Shown: positions 25,401 through 38,475 of the stretch, one piece after another
Position numbering within the stretch: the first letter of the stretch is position 1
Layout: every line of letters begins with the position of its first letter
Assembly (NCBI GenBank): GCA_013398295.1
Contig: VZSF01007910.1
Coordinates: 284,201-348,200 of the forward strand
DNA from: Chionis minor
Taxonomy: Eukaryota; Chordata; Aves; Charadriiformes; Chionididae
Direction of reading: 5' to 3'
DNA: 64,000 nucleotides
The notes under the pieces: model-generated
What the model saw: the letters and a program-made list of their open reading frames with translations, nothing else
Told to the model about the DNA's origin: nothing
Databases searched by the model: none
Program-made: the position numbers and the translations under genes

Positions 25401-28400
25401 GACCAAGACGGGCTCTAAAGGAAAGACTCTATCGTGAATTCAGGTGAATTACCAAGGGAGGTTAGCGTGAGAGAACAATTCAAAGGCACAATCGTTTATC
25501 ACTTCGGCAGGTAACGTGGCTGGGAAACGCAGGGGTTTTTTCCCCCCAACAGGGCACCAGGACACACTGATGAAACAGCAAGGGAATGTGGCACCAGATC
25601 GCTGTAATAAAGTGAGATCATCCTTTTACCGTGTCCTAGCTAATCGTGTGTAAATCTCCTGGTTTACTTCATTGTCCTTTGTGAGCGAAAAGGGAAAGAT
25701 TTTTTGGTATTATGCTTAAGGGACCACTCTGATTTATCTATTTACCGATGGGTTGGGAGGTGTAACTCATTTGGATTATTCTCCTTGTCATATGCAGCAA
25801 CTTCCAACTGCTTAAGCCTAGGAGAGAAAATTAATGACACGATTAACCTTTCCACAACTGGAATGAATCTACTAAGCCGCAGACGAGTCCTGTTGGCACT
25901 TTCAGGGATCGCACAAGGCCATGGGTCAGCCCTTGGAAAAGACAGTAACCAGCCCTTCGTCCTCCACCTTCCCACCTGGCTCCAAGCCTTTTCCAAGCAG
26001 GTTCAACACAAGAGACTCAGCCATCAGCAAAGGCCAGGCAAATAGTTCCACTATCTATTAAAATATAAAAAATAAAAAGTTACACAAAGTGTTATTTTTC
26101 TTGGAGGTTTACCTCCCTCTAAGATCACGTTATTATAATGCAAAATTAGATGTGGGATTTTCAAAAGAATCTAAAGCAATTAGTTGCCCAAGTCCCCCTG
26201 GATTGCCAAGGCAGTTAGATCCTAAACGCCTTTGGCTCTTTTAGAAAACCCCCATCTATCGCAGAAATTCACAGGGTGGCTCAATAAAAACTCCAGAAAA
26301 ACAAGTACTGAGTTGAGCACAGTTTTAGAGTTATTTTTACAGCACTTTACAGGGCCCTATAGCCATTACTGCGCTGGGAATAATAGGCACCACCACCAAA
26401 TTTTCCACCAAAAAAGCTTTAGGAAACAACTTTTCACCCACAGAAACCATGGTAAAAATTCAACAGTGACATGACTTGGTGCTGGAATATTAAAAATAAA
26501 AGGCAATGCAAATAAAAGCACCAGAACCACATCACTCAAAACCACAGCGTCTAAGCTAAGCACACATGTATTTTTCATTCTCTTCTCCTAGTGCTGCTCT
26601 TTGATGTTTTTTCAAGCCTATGCTATAAATGCAAAGCAGAGGGAGTCCAGTTTTTATTACTGGAAAGAATGAATTAACAATGCAACACATTTTATTATTA
26701 TTTTAATCAGTTTCCAGCTCACAGCTTCACTGAGGGTACACCAACAATCACATGTTTCTTAGGCTTTTTCCAGTAAACGAGGACCCCAAAGAGCTTTACA
26801 AGGCATTTAATTACATACTAAGAGTAGAATGACTGTATACAGGCCCCATTTAATTAACTAATTCCCCCACCTCCCCCTTTTCTTAGGTGTAGAGATGGGT
26901 TTTTTGTGGTCCCTAGCATGGACACAGTTACCATCTTTTCTAGTCATTTGCTTACAAGCAACAATGCTGATTCTAGAATAAAGCAAGCTGTTATTTTCGC
27001 ATATATATTCTGTAGTTTGAAAGATGTGGGTCTTTCCTGTTTTTCAGGTGGATGTTCAACACTAATATTTCAAAGCGCACACAGGGCTGTGCTGAAGATC
27101 CGTATTCAAAGAACAGGGAAGAGAACAATAAAGAGCTTGTCTACAGACCACCAGGTGCCAGCAGCCTTACGGTGGGCTATCATCACTCGTATTTGTTGCA
27201 CAAAATAGGAAGCTTGGACATCCAGTCTTACCAACTTGGATCATTGCCTCATTAACCATCAATACGGCGAGCTAATTGTGTAACGTGGAAGCGAAGAGCA
27301 ACGTTGTCAAGCCTGGAAGCTCAAGTTGGATGACTGCAACAGAACAAATCCGCCTACGAAACCCATGAGATCTACCATCTCTCTGAAGTTTGTACGTCAA
27401 GATGAGGAACACCAAGAAAGGAGGGAAGGGAAAGAATGCAAGTAAGAAACCCAGATCCATTAAAAACAAAACGCTTTCAAGTTGGGTCCTCCTTAAAGAC
27501 ACAAGGTATTTACAACGGGCAGAAGACAGAATGGCCACCAAAATTAAGTGCCATCAATATTATTTTTATCACTTTTTTGGGTTACAGAAGGTTCTCGGCT
27601 GTCTTTTTAGTTGTTCCTAGTGGTCAGCTTTTGAAGAAAATCTCAAAATTACATCTTTAAATGGAGGGAATGAATTTCAATAGAGAAATTTTACTCTCTT
27701 AAACTGGAAAACCCACTGGTGTGTGCTTGGCCTACCAAACCTGTAGGGCCACCCACATCAGGAAATCAGGCTTACTTCTCCCATTCCTCATTTGTTCTCG
27801 TGTACCAAACCGACTGCGGCAAATTGAGAATTAAAATAATCATGTACCTTGAAACAAAGCAGTAATGACTAAATCAATTCCTTTTTCCTACTTCCACAAG
27901 GTCAGGATTTGGGCTCTTCTGTTATCATCAAACTCATTTTCTCCTGATCTCTCTAAATCCTCTTTTGGTGGCTGTGTTTGGTGAAGGCATATGGGTTGGG
28001 AGTGCCACAGAGCGCAGCCTGCCAGGGAAAAGGGGTTTGTGGAAACACTGTACAGTTATTTAGAATTTATGTAAATCCTGACATCAAGTTCCATTACCTA
28101 GTGCTGGCTCTCGGCCATTCAAAAGACGTAGATGTACATGCTAAGTAGTCAGAGAAATACCCACCACAAATCATTATCCCACTTGATAAGGCAGAGAAGT
28201 GCACGCTTCACATTTAAAACTTGATTTTTGGCGTCACAAATAACACCCAGGTCCAATCAGCAGGCCCGTCATACCTTTATGTATTGACAGCTAAAACCAG
28301 TTACTCATCAATAAACCTTCTCCAAAGAGTCTAAAAGCACATAAAAACAACGAAAAGACCCAACTCCATTGTTAACTACAGGAATCAAAATTAAATTTTT

Positions 28401-29157
28401 ATTTTAGTTCAGATTTTTTAAATAGTCTTTTTTGTTCATTTAAAAAAAAAGAAAACAGAACAGTTATAACAGAGAAATAAAAATCAGCCCATTCAAAGTC
28501 TGTCTTTGTCATGTCGGCACTTCTGAAGCACACATCATCAGCACTTCCTACAAAGAAGCAAGACAGAACAGAGGTACGAAGTGCAATTCAGATTTTCCAT
28601 TTCAGCCACCAGAACAGAGAGAAAGCAGCTTCTCCCAAGTTTATTTCCGACAAGTCAATCGGGATTATTTTTTTTTTTAAATGCATGTTTAGATGTCAAA
28701 AAATGCTGACTTATGATGCCATTACCAGAACACAGCCAAGCGTAACAGAAGGATTTGGGGGTGGAGGGAGGTTGTTTGCTCTCAACCCAAGTTGGGAGTT
28801 TGTCATTTCCTGCAAAACACACAGGCTTCAAGCTCTTCAGCCGCACTCAGCCCAGAGACCACCAGTGGTGAATCATCAGCCACTTGCTGGTGGTTCGTAC
28901 AGGCACATTTGCACAATATACATCCAAGTAGAGCCCACGTTCTCTCGCAGCTGAGTGCTTTGGCTAAAACTTGAACGTCACGTCCAGCAGAAATCGCTTA
29001 CACCAAAGAATAAATGCAAACTAAGTAATTAAGAGAAAATATTAAGGCTGATTCTATGCTTAAATGCTTTCTCGCCACATCCTGCCAGTCATGTACCCAC
29101 CCTCAAGCATGACAGCAGTCCAACCACTTCAGATTCAAGTCTTCGTTATCCATAACC

Positions 29158-30154
29158 AGTTGGCGTCAGGTCTCAAGTGGCGTTCCTCAGGGCTCCGTTT
29201 TCGGGGCCAGTCTTGTTTAATATTTTTATCGATGATCTGGATGAGGGGATTGAGTGCACCCTCAGTAAGTTTGCAGATGACACCAAATTAGGTGGGAGTA
29301 TTGATCTGCTGGAGGGCAGGAAGGCTCTGCAGAGGCATCTGGACAGGCTGGATCCATGGGTTGAGGCCAATGGGGTGAGGTTTGACAAGGCCAAGTGCTG
29401 GGTCCTGCACTTTGGTCACAACAACCCCAGGCAGCGCTACAGGCCTGGGGAGGAGCAGCTGGAAACTGCCTGGGGGAAAAGGATCTGGGGGTCCTGGTGG
29501 ACAGTCAGCTGAACATGAGCCAGCGTGTGCCCAGGTGGCCAAGAAGGTCAATGGCATCTTGGCCTGGATCAGGAATAGCGTGGCCAGCAGGAGCAGGGAA
29601 GTGATTGTGCCCCTGTGCTCAGCACTGGTGAGGCCGCAGCTTGAGTGCTGTGTTCAGTTTTGGGCACCGCAGTATCGGAGAGACACTGAGGTGCTGGAGC
29701 ATGTCCAGAGAAGGGCAACGGAGCTGGTGAGGGGTCTGGAGAACAAGTCTTATGAGGAGCGGCTGAGGGAGTTGGGATTGTTTAGCCTGGAGAAGAGAAG
29801 GTTGAGAGGAGACCTTCTCACTCTCCACAACTCCCTGAAAGGAGGTTGTAGCCAGGTGGGGTCAGTCTCTTCTCCCAAGGAACAAGCAACAGGACAAGAG
29901 GAAATGGCCTCAAGTTGTGCCAGGGGAGGTTTAGGTTGGAGATTAGGAAAAAATTCTTTACGGAAAGGGTTATCAAGCATTGGAACAGGCTGCCCAGGGA
30001 GGTGGTGGAATCGCCGTCCCTGGAGGTATTTAAAAGCCGGGTAGACGTGGTGCTGAGGGACTTGGGTTAGGGGCAGTTTTTTGGCATAGCTTTGTGGTTG
30101 GACTCGATGATCTTGCAGGTCTCTTCCAACCCAAGTGATCCTAGGATTCTATGA
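29158..30154 (+). mobile_element. CR1 LINE fragment with intact RT catalytic box (group A)
   Basis: This is one of the longest copies. The frame at 29177-29512 reads [20 protein letters not shown] and [11 protein letters not shown], keeping the FADD catalytic motif. A frameshift moves the reading to 29382-30044, which has [20 protein letters not shown], then [20 protein letters not shown] and [21 protein letters not shown] second shift near 29860 breaks the C-terminus. The 3' UTR and tail (CTAGGATTCTATGA) are complete. The N-terminal part of ORF2 and all of ORF1 are missing. Confidence 0.96.
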
Positions 30155-30902
30155 ACTGGAGTTCGCGCTGCCCATTAAAACACTTACACATCTATAAACC
30201 TGATGACATAGTCAAAAATCACTGAGAGCTATTTGCAGACTTCCTAAACAAAACCACTTCAAAAGGCAGCTGGTCAGCACAACCATAAAAAAAAAAAAAA
30301 AGTAAAAAATAAACAAAATATAGAAGCCTGCGGATTATCAGCAAAAAAAGTCATCTCCAATTTTTGCTGGGTGCTTTGCATATTCATGTCCTTACTCTCA
30401 GTGGCGCAGGGCATCCATGTAAAGTGAGGAAAAAAATCCAAACCCTCAAACTTTTATTAAAAATAACAAAACCCTCAGACAATATACTCCCCTCCTTTCT
30501 ACAGCAGCAAACCAGGCACACCAGAAATAATGGAAATACTTCCAAACCTTGCAGTTTGTTTGACTCACTCAAGCATTAGCTCCCCCATGTGTAAAACACA
30601 GAGTGGCATCACCCTGGCGAGATCAGATGACTAAGTCACTTTGATGGTGGGAACCATGCCGTGAAGTAGATGTTCCTAAAATGTTTTCTGTACACTGCTA
30701 GTGATACACAACCCATTTCAAAGTGGAGCCTATGTGTCCAGAGCTGCAGCACCAACAGCTTCCAAGCGTAAGTGCACAGACTTGCCGTTGCCTTCACAAG
30801 CAACAAGGAGCTGCTCTCGTCCCACCTACAGTGTCGGGTCCTCCCGTTCGCCGCTCAGCAACTGGCTGGATGGCCGAGCCCAGAGTTGTGGTGAATGGCG
30901 TT

Positions 30903-31885
30903 AAATCCAGTTGGTGGCAGGTCTAAAGCAGCGTTCCTCAGGGCTCAGTTTTGGGCCAGTCTTGTTTAATATGTTTATTGATGATCTGGACACGGGGATT
31001 GACTGCACCCTCAGCAACTTTGCAGATGACACCAAGCTGTGTGGGAGTGTTGATATGCTTGAGGGTAGGAAGGCTCTGCACAGGCTGGATCCATAGGTGG
31101 AACCCAAACATATGAGGTTTAATAAGGCCAAGTGCCGGGTCCTGCACTTGGGTCACAACAAACCCACACAGCGCTACAGGCTGGGGGAGGTGGCTGGAAA
31201 GCTGCCTGGCAGGAAAGGACCTGGGGGTGTTGGTCAACAGCCAGCTGAATCTGAGCCAGCAGTGTGCCCAGGTGGCCAAGGAGGCCAACAGCATCCTGGC
31301 CTGGATCAGCAATGGTGTGGCCAGCAGGAATGAGGCAGTGATGGTCCCCCTGGACTGGGCACTGGTGAGGCCCCACCTTGAATCCTGTAGTCAGTTTTGA
31401 GCCCCTCACTCCAAGAAAGACATGGAGGGGCTGGAGCGTGACCAGAGAAGGGCAACGGAGCTAGTGAGGGGTCTGGAGAACAAGTCTTATGAGGAGCGGC
31501 TGAGGGAGTTGGGATTGTTCAGCCTGGAGAAAAGAAGGTTGAGGGGAGACCTTCTCTCTCCCTGCAACTGCCTGGAAGGAGGGTGTAGCCAGGGGAGGTC
31601 GGGCTCTTCTCCCAGGTAACAAGCGATAGGACAAAAGGAAATGGCCTCAAGTTACGTCAGGGGAGGTTTAGGTTGGATATTAGGAAAAATTTCTTCACGC
31701 AAATGGTTATCAAGCATTGGAACAGGCTGCCCAGGGCAGTGGTGGAGTCATCATCCCTGGAGGTATTTCCCAGCTGGGCAGACATGGTGCTGAGGGACAT
31801 GAGTTAGTGGTGGTTTTGGCAGTGTTGGGTTGATGGTTGGACTCCATGACCTTACAGGTCTCTTCCAACCTCGGTGATCCTGTAA
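30903..31885 (+). mobile_element. CR1 LINE fragment (group A), second of a close pair
   Basis: The copy covers the same portion as 29158-30154 and begins 750 bp after its end in the same orientation. It shows [17 protein letters not shown] and [20 protein letters not shown], then a deletion and a TAG stop near 31096. It continues with AKEANSILAWISNGVASR-type residues in other frames and [18 protein letters not shown] at 31422-31619. It ends TCTTCCAACCTCGGTGATCC. Its detailed differences from its neighbour suggest two separate insertions rather than a duplication. Confidence 0.95.
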
Positions 31886-34171
31886 CCTCCATAAACGCTG
31901 CTCCTTCTCTTCTGGCACCGGCCCTGGAGCAAGGCTGAGCGTGGTGCTGATGAAGAAAGGGAAAAGAAGGCACAAAGATTGGGGAGGAGGCGTAAAGGGA
32001 AGCCTGTGTGTGAACAGAGAGCAACCAGAGGCAAGCAGCATGGCTGGCCAAATGAAGAAAAGAAATCAATATTCTTGCAGCCCCTCCTGAACATAACGAA
32101 TATAACCTTGACAGTTTCCACCTGAGTGGGGCTGAGCTTCTCCACACACGTGGCCTCAGTACTCGGGAGTTCATTGCTAGGGGCTCACCTGCAAACATGC
32201 CTGTCTGTGAGCAAAAGCCAAGGAAAATAAGAAAAATGGAAAGAGAAATTTTAAAAAGGATTTTTGCTACTGCAATTGTGTAGTTTGTCCATGTCACAAA
32301 TAATTACTGGGGGGGAAAAAAAAAAAAAAGCATGCAGGCCCCCCAAAACAAAGCTGAGATTTTATATCAGGAAAGCAACAGCAAGAGCCGGTAAACTTCA
32401 GGAAAAAGCAAGACTCTACCTTACAGTTTTGTAAATGTCACGCATGGTAAACACAACAAGCACACAGCACGGGAGCGGAAAGGCTTTTAAGCAAAACAGT
32501 TTCCAAACATTTCCCTGCAATATCAGCTGCTCTGTAACATTAGCAGGAATTTGCCTGCGTGAATCCCTCATGCACCGCTGTCAGATTAGACGTCTTGCAG
32601 CGAGGACACGACGAGCGTTTGGCCTTTTCCCATTCACAGTATTTTTATGACGCCACTAAGAGTACGACTCGCTGCCTTTAAAGCCAGTCACACAGGGACT
32701 AAGTGTGAATAAGCTCAAGCACATCAAAAGAGACGTGGTTTTATAGTCCTATAAAACATGTCTACAAATGCTGATGAACTACTTCTAGTCTCTCCTAATT
32801 CTAGCTGACAGCAGGAATAAAGTGCAGCGGACACTGATAGTAACCGGGGAAAAAAAAAGCACATCAGACCTAACAAAACTGTTCAAGAATCTAGGGAAAC
32901 GGTTAAAATGAAAGATACCGCACATATCCGCAGCCAAGCTTCCACATCATCCCATTAATTTACAGTTCCAAGAGGATGAAGGCTAACAAGCAATTTACAG
33001 GCTGGCAATTTGGCACACCTTATTTAGAATACTCACGTTCCTGTTGTCAATTTGGGACACAGCCTTCGCCACCGGGCGCGACGGCCACCTCACAACCTTC
33101 TTAGCCCTCCTCAGCAAACGTGCAGCTTGTGCAAGACGGGCTTCCACGTGACAGCGCTGGAACAAAGGCTGCAGAAAATTCTGTGCTATCGAGCTGTATA
33201 AATTAGAAAGCCTTTGACAACGGCCCGGGATTCAAAAGGCACAGGTTTCATTCCAACCACCAAATAGCGATGCAGGGAACACGGCATTCCCCCATTCTGT
33301 ATTCCCAACCTCTTCCTCAGCGCAGACTTTCTCTCAGCCCAACACCTACCAGACTTCTACTTTCACAACTACACTAAACAGCTTTTTGAAATTATTTACT
33401 GATGGGGGCTCTTTACAACAATTTGTGCACCTTTTCCCTCCTTCAGAAGACAGTCTTTAAGTACACGCTTTTAATGCACGTGAATTCAGCTACTTAAATA
33501 TTTAGGCACAAACTCCAAAAACCCTTTAAAACTAGAACATTGTAACTCTGCTCAACTATTAAAAGGAAAATCCACCTGAAACAAAGAACCCTTCAAGCAT
33601 GGAGTAGCTTGATGCTCTGCAGCATGGCCAGAAGAGGATGAGCTCTTTCCTTGCTCGCATACCTGCAAGGATTTCACCAAAAGCGCTGATCTTTTTTAAA
33701 ATCTCCCAAACCGTATACGCGGTGACCTCTTCCGCAATGAACTGCACAAGTGACTGTACGCTCTTCAAACAATTCATTTTTATGCAGCGCTTTATCTCTT
33801 TGAACTTTAAGAGTAAACGTGTTTATGAAATACATCCGATCAACAGCTCCAGGATAAAAATAACTCTCGAAAGAGAAGCCGTTAACACAGCTGTACTCGC
33901 AGGACGTTCTGCTGTGTCACCACGCTAATCTAGCGCAGCTCCGTTAACAAGGACCATTGCCAGGGAAGACAATAATCCGGTGTTGATGGCCAGCTCAGCT
34001 CTGGACCTCTTCCAGGTACCTGTTACCAAAGCAATTCAGTTCACTTTAAGCACACTTCATTTCAGCCAGAATCATCCAGTTAAAGAGAAAACGGATCAAT
34101 TTTCTGCATTTCTGCTTCATATTCTTTGTTTTTAGGACAGTATGCCGTTGCCATCTCGTTCTTTGCCCTTC

Positions 34172-34632
34172 CAGCTGTGTCCAGAGAAGGGCAACGAAGC
34201 TGGTGAGGGGTCTGGAGAACAAGTCTTATGAGGAGCGGCTGAGGGAGTTGGGATTGTTTAGCCTGCAGAAGAGAAGGTTGAGGGGAGACCTTCTCACTCT
34301 CCACAACTCCCTGAAAGGAGGTTATAGCCAGGTGGGGGTCAATCTCTTCTCCCAAGGAACAAGCGACAGGACAAGAGGAAACGGCCTCAAGTTGTGCCAG
34401 GGCAGGTTTAGATTGGAGATTAGGAAAAAATTCTTCATGGAAAGGGTTGTCAAGCATTGGAAGAGGCTGCCCAGGGAAGGGGTAGAGTCACCATTCCTGG
34501 AGGTATTTCCCAGCCGGGCAGACGTGGTGCTGGGGGACATGGGTCAGTGGTGGGTTTGGCAGTGTCAGGTTGATAGTTGGACTCAACGATCTTAAAGGTC
34601 CCGTCCAACCTGGGTGATTCTATGATTCTATA
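34172..34632 (+). mobile_element. CR1 LINE 3' fragment (group A)
   Basis: The open frame at 34203-34595 carries [20 protein letters not shown], then [40 protein letters not shown] and [13 protein letters not shown] with no frameshift. The reading extends past the usual stop. The UTR has TCTTAAAGGTCCCGTCCAAC and the tail TGATTCTATGATTCTATAA. The intact frame suggests a relatively young copy. Confidence 0.96.
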
Positions 34633-36044
34633 ATACATCCCAATGCTACGAAATATCTTTGCACTTGCTGACACACTTTCTCACCTTTATCAAGGTGATT
34701 TCAACCATCCCAAATTCCAAAAGCATCTTCTTAAGAGCTTAAGAACGGTACCACATTACTTTGTATTTCAAAATGTAAGGAGAAGAATTGAATCATTAGG
34801 AAATTGGAGCAATTCTATAAACCAGAGGGGTGGTGGGACAGTACGTACCATTGTGTTAAGACCAAAATGTAAAGAAATACCTTCCCTCAAAATATTGTCT
34901 TCCCTTCCTAGATTCAGAAAGATGACACTCTTCCTGGACCATAAGCTTTCACGGAAATTTTCATGCTCTTAATAGTACATATTTGCAGAAAAGAAGTTGT
35001 GTAACACTCACTGTGGTGGATTTCTTTATGCATGCTCCAAGTTCGCTTCAAATAAGAAACGGGGAAAAAAAAGTGTCAAGTGACTTAGTCTAATTATCTA
35101 AGTTCTGTTTTTAAATATCAGCATGCCAGAGCGCAGAATGCTCTCTCTCCCTCCTCCACGCACCCAAGATTGACTGAAACTGTATTTTTCAAAAGCTGCA
35201 CACAAATCACTTTCATGGCCATCGTCCTCTCAGCTAAATGAGACATAAGCATTAATGAGACAAACCAGTCAGGAGTCCAAGGGCACCAGTTCCACATGTT
35301 TTAGTCCATTTTAAACGAACCAGAAAGATTGTCAGACACATTAGTTTGAGGACAACCACAAAACCATTAAATTCCTATAAAAGAGGCTTTCTGAAAAATA
35401 ATGCTACTTTAGGTTCAAAATATTACCTGGTGAACTTCCCGAATGCAAGAGCAATTTCATACATCGCTCTGACATTTCAACCAGTATTTATGGCATATTA
35501 ACACCAACACCTCTCATCCAAGAACCTTATTTTACTTTACAAGTATTAACTGTGTCACGAATAGTTCATTCGTCCTTTAAATGCAAAGGTTCAGCAAAAA
35601 GAGATGTGGTTACCTATTCCAGGACGTACTTATTTAACGGAAAAGTCAGACGGCTTCACGACTGCAGAGAGGTTCAGAGCTCGCAACGACATCATTCCCA
35701 AGCTCTTAACGTCACAAGCCATTTTAGGAAGTATTTTGCACATCTGTCAGACCCGTTTGGAGCCACCCAGGGCAAGAGCAATAACCACCTTGTTTTTGCA
35801 CGAGCAGGTAGCTTGCGGTGCTGCTCCCCACAGGAGCTCAGGCTGAGGAACACTGCAATTCCCAGGCGTGGTGGATGGATATGTTTTTGCCCTAAACATC
35901 TCTCTGCCCGGAAAGGTACAAGCTTTGACGATTGATTATCGTCGCCCGCAGACTCAGGGGCGTAATTGGTGATAATCACAAAGGAAGCAAATACCAACAT
36001 CCATCTCTGCAGGGACAGGACAGCCAGTTCCTCTCTCACACTCC

Positions 36045-36582
36045 ATGGTTTTGCCTGTCGCCGAACAATGGCGCCAGAATGTGCCTAGATTGCAAAACCA
36101 GGCCCCATCTACCATCGTCGAGCAGATGTTTCCTGAAACTGGGCAAAGACTTTGGGACTGGAACTGCATAAAAACAGTACCAGCAGGAGCTCGAATGGGG
36201 ACCCCCACCACCGAAATAGCAGAAGTGAAGAGGACCAACGGGATGCCGCTGGATCCGCGGGTGGTGATGTCTCTTTTTCTCTTACCTCTCTCTCCTCCTC
36301 TTGTTGTAACCTCTATCTCTTTCTCTCTTTCTCCTTAGAAACTTATTGCACGGGACTTAATTTTCCAAACCATGTTATCCTGTTAAGTAGTTGTCAGTGA
36401 GTTATCGTTTCTACCTATATGCCTTATATTGTTTCTAGTTTATATAATTGTTGTTGAGTCATTGGATTAATAAATCATAATATTGGTTGGCTGGTGTCAT
36501 TTCACCTTAATTCTGTCCAAGGGGATGACGAACTTGGTCGTTAGTCCCAAGGAGGGAGGAAGAGCTCCCTTTCGGGCCGTGA
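36045..36582 (+). mobile_element. Probable solo LTR of an endogenous retrovirus-like element
   Basis: In the plus direction the segment shows ordered LTR-like signals. A TATA-like GCATAAAAACAG lies near 36167, and a long pyrimidine-rich tract at about 36270-36340. AATAAA lies near 36469, with a GT-rich stretch (TTGGTTGGCTGGTGTC) right after it, as in a polyadenylation site. A U5-like part of about 110 bp ends GGGCCGTGACA, with the canonical CA. The left edge is uncertain: TGTCGCCG at 36056 is a candidate start and partly mirrors the end. No clear target-site duplication, primer-binding site or retroviral coding sequence was found next to it. It is antisense to EXOC4. The family is unknown to me. 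Confidence 0.5.
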
Positions 36583-37545
36583 CACCAGGATAAACCCTTT
36601 GCCTCCATTCTTTGTGGAGCATTCCCTCTCGCTCGCTCCCATGCCAACGCTGACGCAGTTCAAGGGCCTGAGCAAGCAGAAACCGCAGCCAGCAGAAACT
36701 ACTTGGCCAAATCAACTCCCCCAAATTAGATTAGTGTCGGGAAAACGAGCAACACTGCCAGAGCGAGGAAAGCGTCCGGGGCTGCGGAGGAGGAAGCAAT
36801 GGGATCACAAGCACAACTGCCTTCGATCTGCGTAGACAGACATGGAGTTGAACCTTCTACACCTTTTCCATGAGGATGTAGCGGGGTAAATTGAGTACTA
36901 AGACTGCTGAGCTCCACTGTCTTTGCCCTGCCTCACCTGGGTGCTTAAGAGGACCAAGAATATTTGCCATTAATTCACTTATAAAAGCACAGAGTGGCTC
37001 AGCTCGCAACAGCGGAGCCGTGAAATACATCTGCAAGTGCTCCAGCAGTACTCCCGGAGAAGTATGGCACAGCAAAGTCAATTTAAGTGCAGCTTTTCAG
37101 GGAGATCGCTCACGTTGCTGCCCACCAGACCAAGCTGCATACTACAGAACTACTCCACCTCCCTGCTCAAACCCCGCAGCCGTGCGTAATTCCTCTTTCT
37201 AAGGATATGTCACACAGCCTCCGGACGGAGGAGCATCGCACGCAGAGAGAGAGGCATTCTCAACAGTTTCTGATAACTCTGCCGCAGCAGAACAGTAGTG
37301 TGTGGGCAGAGAGCAGGCTTCAATTTCTCTTGCCCCAGTTTCCTTATGCTGTTTCGGCAATATTTAGGCTGCTAAGTTACACCATTTTTGGAAAACACCC
37401 GAAAGCAGTAGACAGAAGACCCCAAAAAAGGAAAGCAGTAATTGTCAGTGTCTTTTCAGTAGACAGACCACGAGACACCCTGCTAAAGATACACGTCCTA
37501 GAGCATATATGTGATTTTCCCTCTTTTCCGTAGAAGCGAGAACGT

Positions 37546-37682
37546 CACAGAATGGTTTAGGTTGGAAGGGACCTTAAAGATCATCTCGTTCCAGTCCCAC
37601 TGCCCTGGGCAGGGACACCTCCCACTAGACCAGGTTGCTTAAAGCCTTGTCCAACCTGGCCTTGAACACCTCCAGGGAGGGT
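37546..37682 (-). mobile_element. Short CR1 3' end (group B)
   Basis: The plus strand shows CACAGAATGGTTTAGGTTGG then AAGGGACCTTAAAGATCATC and CTTGAACACCTCCAGGGAGG, the reverse complement of a CR1 3' UTR plus the last codons of ORF2. It is truncated at 37682, directly beside an A/T-rich palindrome. It is one of the few copies in the same direction as EXOC4. Confidence 0.92.
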
Positions 37683-37700
37683 GATATAGATGTATCTATG

Positions 37701-37725
37701 TATATCTATTAGTTTAATAGATATA
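37701..37725. repeat. Inverted repeat: 11-bp perfect stem, 3-base loop
   Basis: TATATCTATTA and TAATAGATATA pair exactly around GTT. The stretch 37682-37726 is built of TATCTA-like units. It adjoins the truncated end of the CR1 at 37546-37682. Confidence 0.8.
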
Positions 37726-37968
37726 GACCGCTCTCAAAAAATTGAGATGCATCAACTACTAAACTACCGCTACAAAAGGAGTGAAGATCCCTTCCTTGGA
37801 GGCAAATAGCACCAGCCTAAGCTACTAACAGCATACAGAGCACACATGGAGATGTTTTTGGTATTTTTCCAGCAGCAGGGCACTGCACGGAGACAAAATA
37901 GCTGACAGGGTGATCGTCCTATCCCTAGGAAAGTGACATTTCTGAAGAAGCTGAATGAAGGCTGGTAC

Positions 37969-38475
37969 TGTGTTCAGTTTTGGGCACCGCAGTATCGGAG
38001 AGACATTGAGGGGCTGGAGCGTGTCCAGAGAAGGGCAACGGAGCTGGTGAGGGGTCTGGAGAACAAGTCTTATGAGGAGCGGCTGAGGGAGTTGGGATTG
38101 TTTAGCCTGGAGAAGAGAAGGTTGAGGGGAGACCTTCTCACTCTCCACAACTCCCTGAAAGGAGGTTATAGCCAGGTGGGGGTCAATCTCTTCTCCCAAG
38201 GAACAAGCGACAGGACAAGAGGAAATGGCCTCAAGTTGTGCCAGGGGAGGGTTAGGTTGGAGATTAGGAAGAACTTCTTTACCAAAACGGTTCTCAAGCA
38301 TTGGAAGAGGCTGCCCAGGGAGGTGGTGGAATCGCCGTCCCTGGAGGTATTTAAAAGACGGGTGGACGTGGTGCTGAGGGACGTGGTTTAGCGGTGATTT
38401 TGGTAGTGTAGGTTATGGTTGGACTCGATGATCTTGAAGGTCTCTTCCAACTCAAGTGATTCTATGATTCTATTA
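37969..38475 (+). mobile_element. CR1 LINE 3' fragment with open C-terminal frame (group A)
   Basis: The open frame at 37933-38391 reads through [40 protein letters not shown], then [40 protein letters not shown] and [20 protein letters not shown] to a natural stop. The UTR GGTTGGACTCGATGATCTTG and the tail follow. About 140 codons of ORF2 are uninterrupted, so this is one of the better preserved copies in the window. Confidence 0.97.

Noticed and set aside
28511..28954. 147-codon plus-strand open frame
   Set aside because: No recognisable domain, low-complexity composition in part, no supporting splice or promoter signal, and on the strand opposite to the host gene.
33050..33240. Small G+C-rich, CpG-containing stretch considered as a second island
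   Set aside because: CpGs are concentrated in about 30 bp, too short to meet island criteria.
35552..35935. 127-codon plus-strand open frame upstream of the LTR-like segment, considered as retroviral coding sequence
   Set aside because: No gag, protease, polymerase or envelope motif is visible.
36067..36083. TGGCGCCAGAATG as a retroviral primer-binding site
   Set aside because: Only the first seven bases fit a lysine-tRNA site. The LTR-like TATA box and polyadenylation signal lie downstream of it, not upstream, so it does not fit as the site following a 5' LTR.
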